Part shown: positions 63,159 to 64,000 of the stretch, piece after piece | Numbering within the stretch: the first letter of the stretch is position 1 | How the letters are laid out: each line of letters begins with the position of its first letter | Origin: Methylophilus medardicus | GTDB lineage: Bacteria; Pseudomonadota; Gammaproteobacteria; Burkholderiales; Methylophilaceae | NCBI RefSeq assembly: GCF_006363955.1 | Contig: NZ_CP040948.1 | Location: 2,232,001-2,296,000 of the forward strand | DNA: 64,000 nt | Reading direction: 5' to 3' | Notes under the pieces: model-generated | Database searches by the model: none | Told to the model about the DNA's origin: nothing | The model's input: only the letters and a program-made list of their open reading frames with translations | Program-made: the position numbers and the translations under genes

Positions 63159-63398
63159 TCTGCGCCGCCACACAACGATGAGCCACTGGCCACGTGAAAC
63201 GGCTGGCTTATCAAACCGAAACAGAATTTATCAAAATGACTCATTTTGCTCGCCAACACGCAAGGTATGATAGATAGTACGCGATGGTTTTTGTGAAGCG
63301 CCTGAGGGCTGGGCACCACCAGTCAGGCCTGCACCCATAGTGCGCGACAGCGCGAGCGCGCCCCTCAGACCAACCCGTTGTGATGGAGTCAACTCATT
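63159..63398 (+). promoter_or_regulatory. Intergenic leader before the YfiR-family gene
   Basis: 240 bases without a gene. A possible promoter is TTTTGC (63246-63251), 16 bases, TATGAT. Further down, CTGAGGG (63302-63308) can pair with CCCTCAG (63362-63368), enclosing GCCTGA/TCAGGC and GCGC/GCGC hairpins, so the mRNA leader is probably folded. No known riboswitch was recognised. Confidence 0.4.
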
Positions 63399-63926
63399 AT
63401 GATTGCAGTGCGCCGGACATGTTTAATATTACCCCTGCTCGGCTTAGGCGCGGCCAGCCTCACGCAGGCGGGGACTGAACAAGTGCGCGAAACCAAGAGT
63501 GCGTTGCTGTTTAACCTGGCAACACTCAGCCAGGCGTCTAACCGCACAGCACAAGATACGTACGCCATTTGCGCCTTTGAGGAGGACATTGGCTACTTAA
63601 AAGCCACTACGCTCGAGTCACAAAAACTGCAAAATTTGCAGATTTTTTTGATTACATTGCGGGCACCTGCCGAGGCAAAACGCTGTAACCTATTGTATAT
63701 TCAGGACTACGTTGCACAAAAGCCGCTAGAATTGCAGCAAGCCATTCAGAAAGACGCGGTCCTGACCGTTGTATATGTGGGTAATTCATTTTCGGAATAC
63801 GGGCATGTGGAAATTAACGAGCAGGACAAACATTACCAGTTTGCACTGCACCTCTCATCGGCTAAACAGGCCGGCATTGTATTTGACACGCGTCTGATGT
63901 CACTGGCGACCAATATCATTCACTAA
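63399..63926 (+). CDS. YfiR-family (DUF4154) periplasmic protein
   Basis: A 175-residue protein with a signal peptide (CLILPLLGLGAASLTQAG). The remainder follows the YfiR pattern: ETKSALLFNLATLSQ, YAICAFEEDIGYLKA, AKRCNLLYIQDY with two cysteines, VLTVVYVGNSFSEYG, and the end AGIVFDTRLMSLATNI. YfiR in Pseudomonas represses a membrane diguanylate cyclase from the periplasm. The next gene begins six bases after the stop and starts with a hydrophobic stretch, as such a cyclase would, but it is cut off. Confidence 0.8.
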   Translation: MIAVRRTCLILPLLGLGAASLTQAGTEQVRETKSALLFNLATLSQASNRTAQDTYAICAFEEDIGYLKATTLESQKLQNLQIFLITLRAPAEAKRCNLLYIQDYVAQKPLELQQAIQKDAVLTVVYVGNSFSEYGHVEINEQDKHYQFALHLSSAKQAGIVFDTRLMSLATNIIH

Positions 63927-63932
63927 GTTTGT

Positions 63933-64000
63933 ATGCTAAGACTGCTCCCTCACCTCAAAATCGCCCATAAATTACTACTCACCGAGCTGGTGATGACTTT
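63933..64000 (+). CDS. Start of a further gene, 3' end outside window
   Basis: ATG at 63933 opens a frame (MLRLLPHLKIAHKLLLTELV) that runs off the window. The first residues are basic and then hydrophobic, as expected for the first membrane span of a sensor or cyclase. In YfiR-type operons the downstream gene is often a membrane diguanylate cyclase or sensor kinase; only the position supports that here. Confidence 0.55.
   Translation, partial: MLRLLPHLKIAHKLLLTELVMT

Overview
The window is an ordinary-looking chromosomal stretch of a methylotrophic betaproteobacterium, most likely Methylophilaceae (Methylophilus or a close relative). This is inferred from a lanthanide-type methanol dehydrogenase gene (xoxF) with its accessory genes, an NAD-linked molybdenum formate dehydrogenase (fds), the betaproteobacterial neighbourhoods argB-HAD-slmA-DUF2788 and trxA-rho-rpmE, and a base composition near 50% GC by eye. 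I see no phage, IS element, CRISPR array, tRNA or rRNA. The only classical RNA gene is rnpB.

Layout. 1-5.7 kb (+): argA (cut by the window edge), argB, a GST, a HAD nucleotidase, slmA, a DUF2788 membrane protein and a PAS-GGDEF diguanylate cyclase. 5.7-28.9 kb (-): a complete dcw division and cell-wall cluster, mraZ-rsmH-ftsL-ftsI-murE-murF-mraY-murD-ftsW-murG-murC-murB-ddl-ftsQ-ftsA-ftsZ-lpxC, with most genes overlapping by 1-4 bases, followed by a small membrane protein, slt, an NDUFA9-like reductase and cca. It is driven from a good sigma70 promoter with three 10-bp repeats that look like a MraZ operator. 29-38.6 kb: membrane glutaredoxin, rnpB, ung, pyrC, rsmI, yraN, a BON lipoprotein, DUF3579, a TlpA-like thioredoxin, trxA, rho, rpmE and a GT-C type membrane protein. 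38.6-47.7 kb: formate oxidation (fdsG-fdsB-fdsA-fdhD-fdsD, -) divergent from molybdenum cofactor genes (moaA-mobA-moeA, +), so enzyme and cofactor supply are adjacent. 47.7-53.2 kb (+): TonB-like protein, orphan histidine kinase, PrxQ, PhoH-PIN ATPase, LplT. 53.2-59 kb (-): xoxF, xoxJ, xoxG, a second xoxG-like cytochrome that has become a lipoprotein, and a type II NADH dehydrogenase. 59.3-64 kb (+): proline iminopeptidase, a YihY protein fused to a cNMP-binding-like domain, a TPR/2OG-oxygenase-like protein, a YfiR-family protein and the start of a further gene.

How it fits together. XoxF oxidises methanol in the periplasm and passes electrons to XoxG cytochromes. Downstream, formate is oxidised by FdsGBA with molybdopterin made with the help of MoaA, MobA and MoeA, giving NADH that NDH-2 can feed to quinone. 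The most interesting observation is a tandem pair of 11-bp repeats (WWTGTAACYAR type) found both upstream of xoxF and in the fdsG/moaA intergenic region, in the same orientation relative to xoxF and fdsG. It looks like a binding site for an OmpR/PhoB-type regulator linking the first and last steps of methanol oxidation. Also notable are the near-duplicate lipoprotein XoxG and the separate terminator behind each of the four xox genes.
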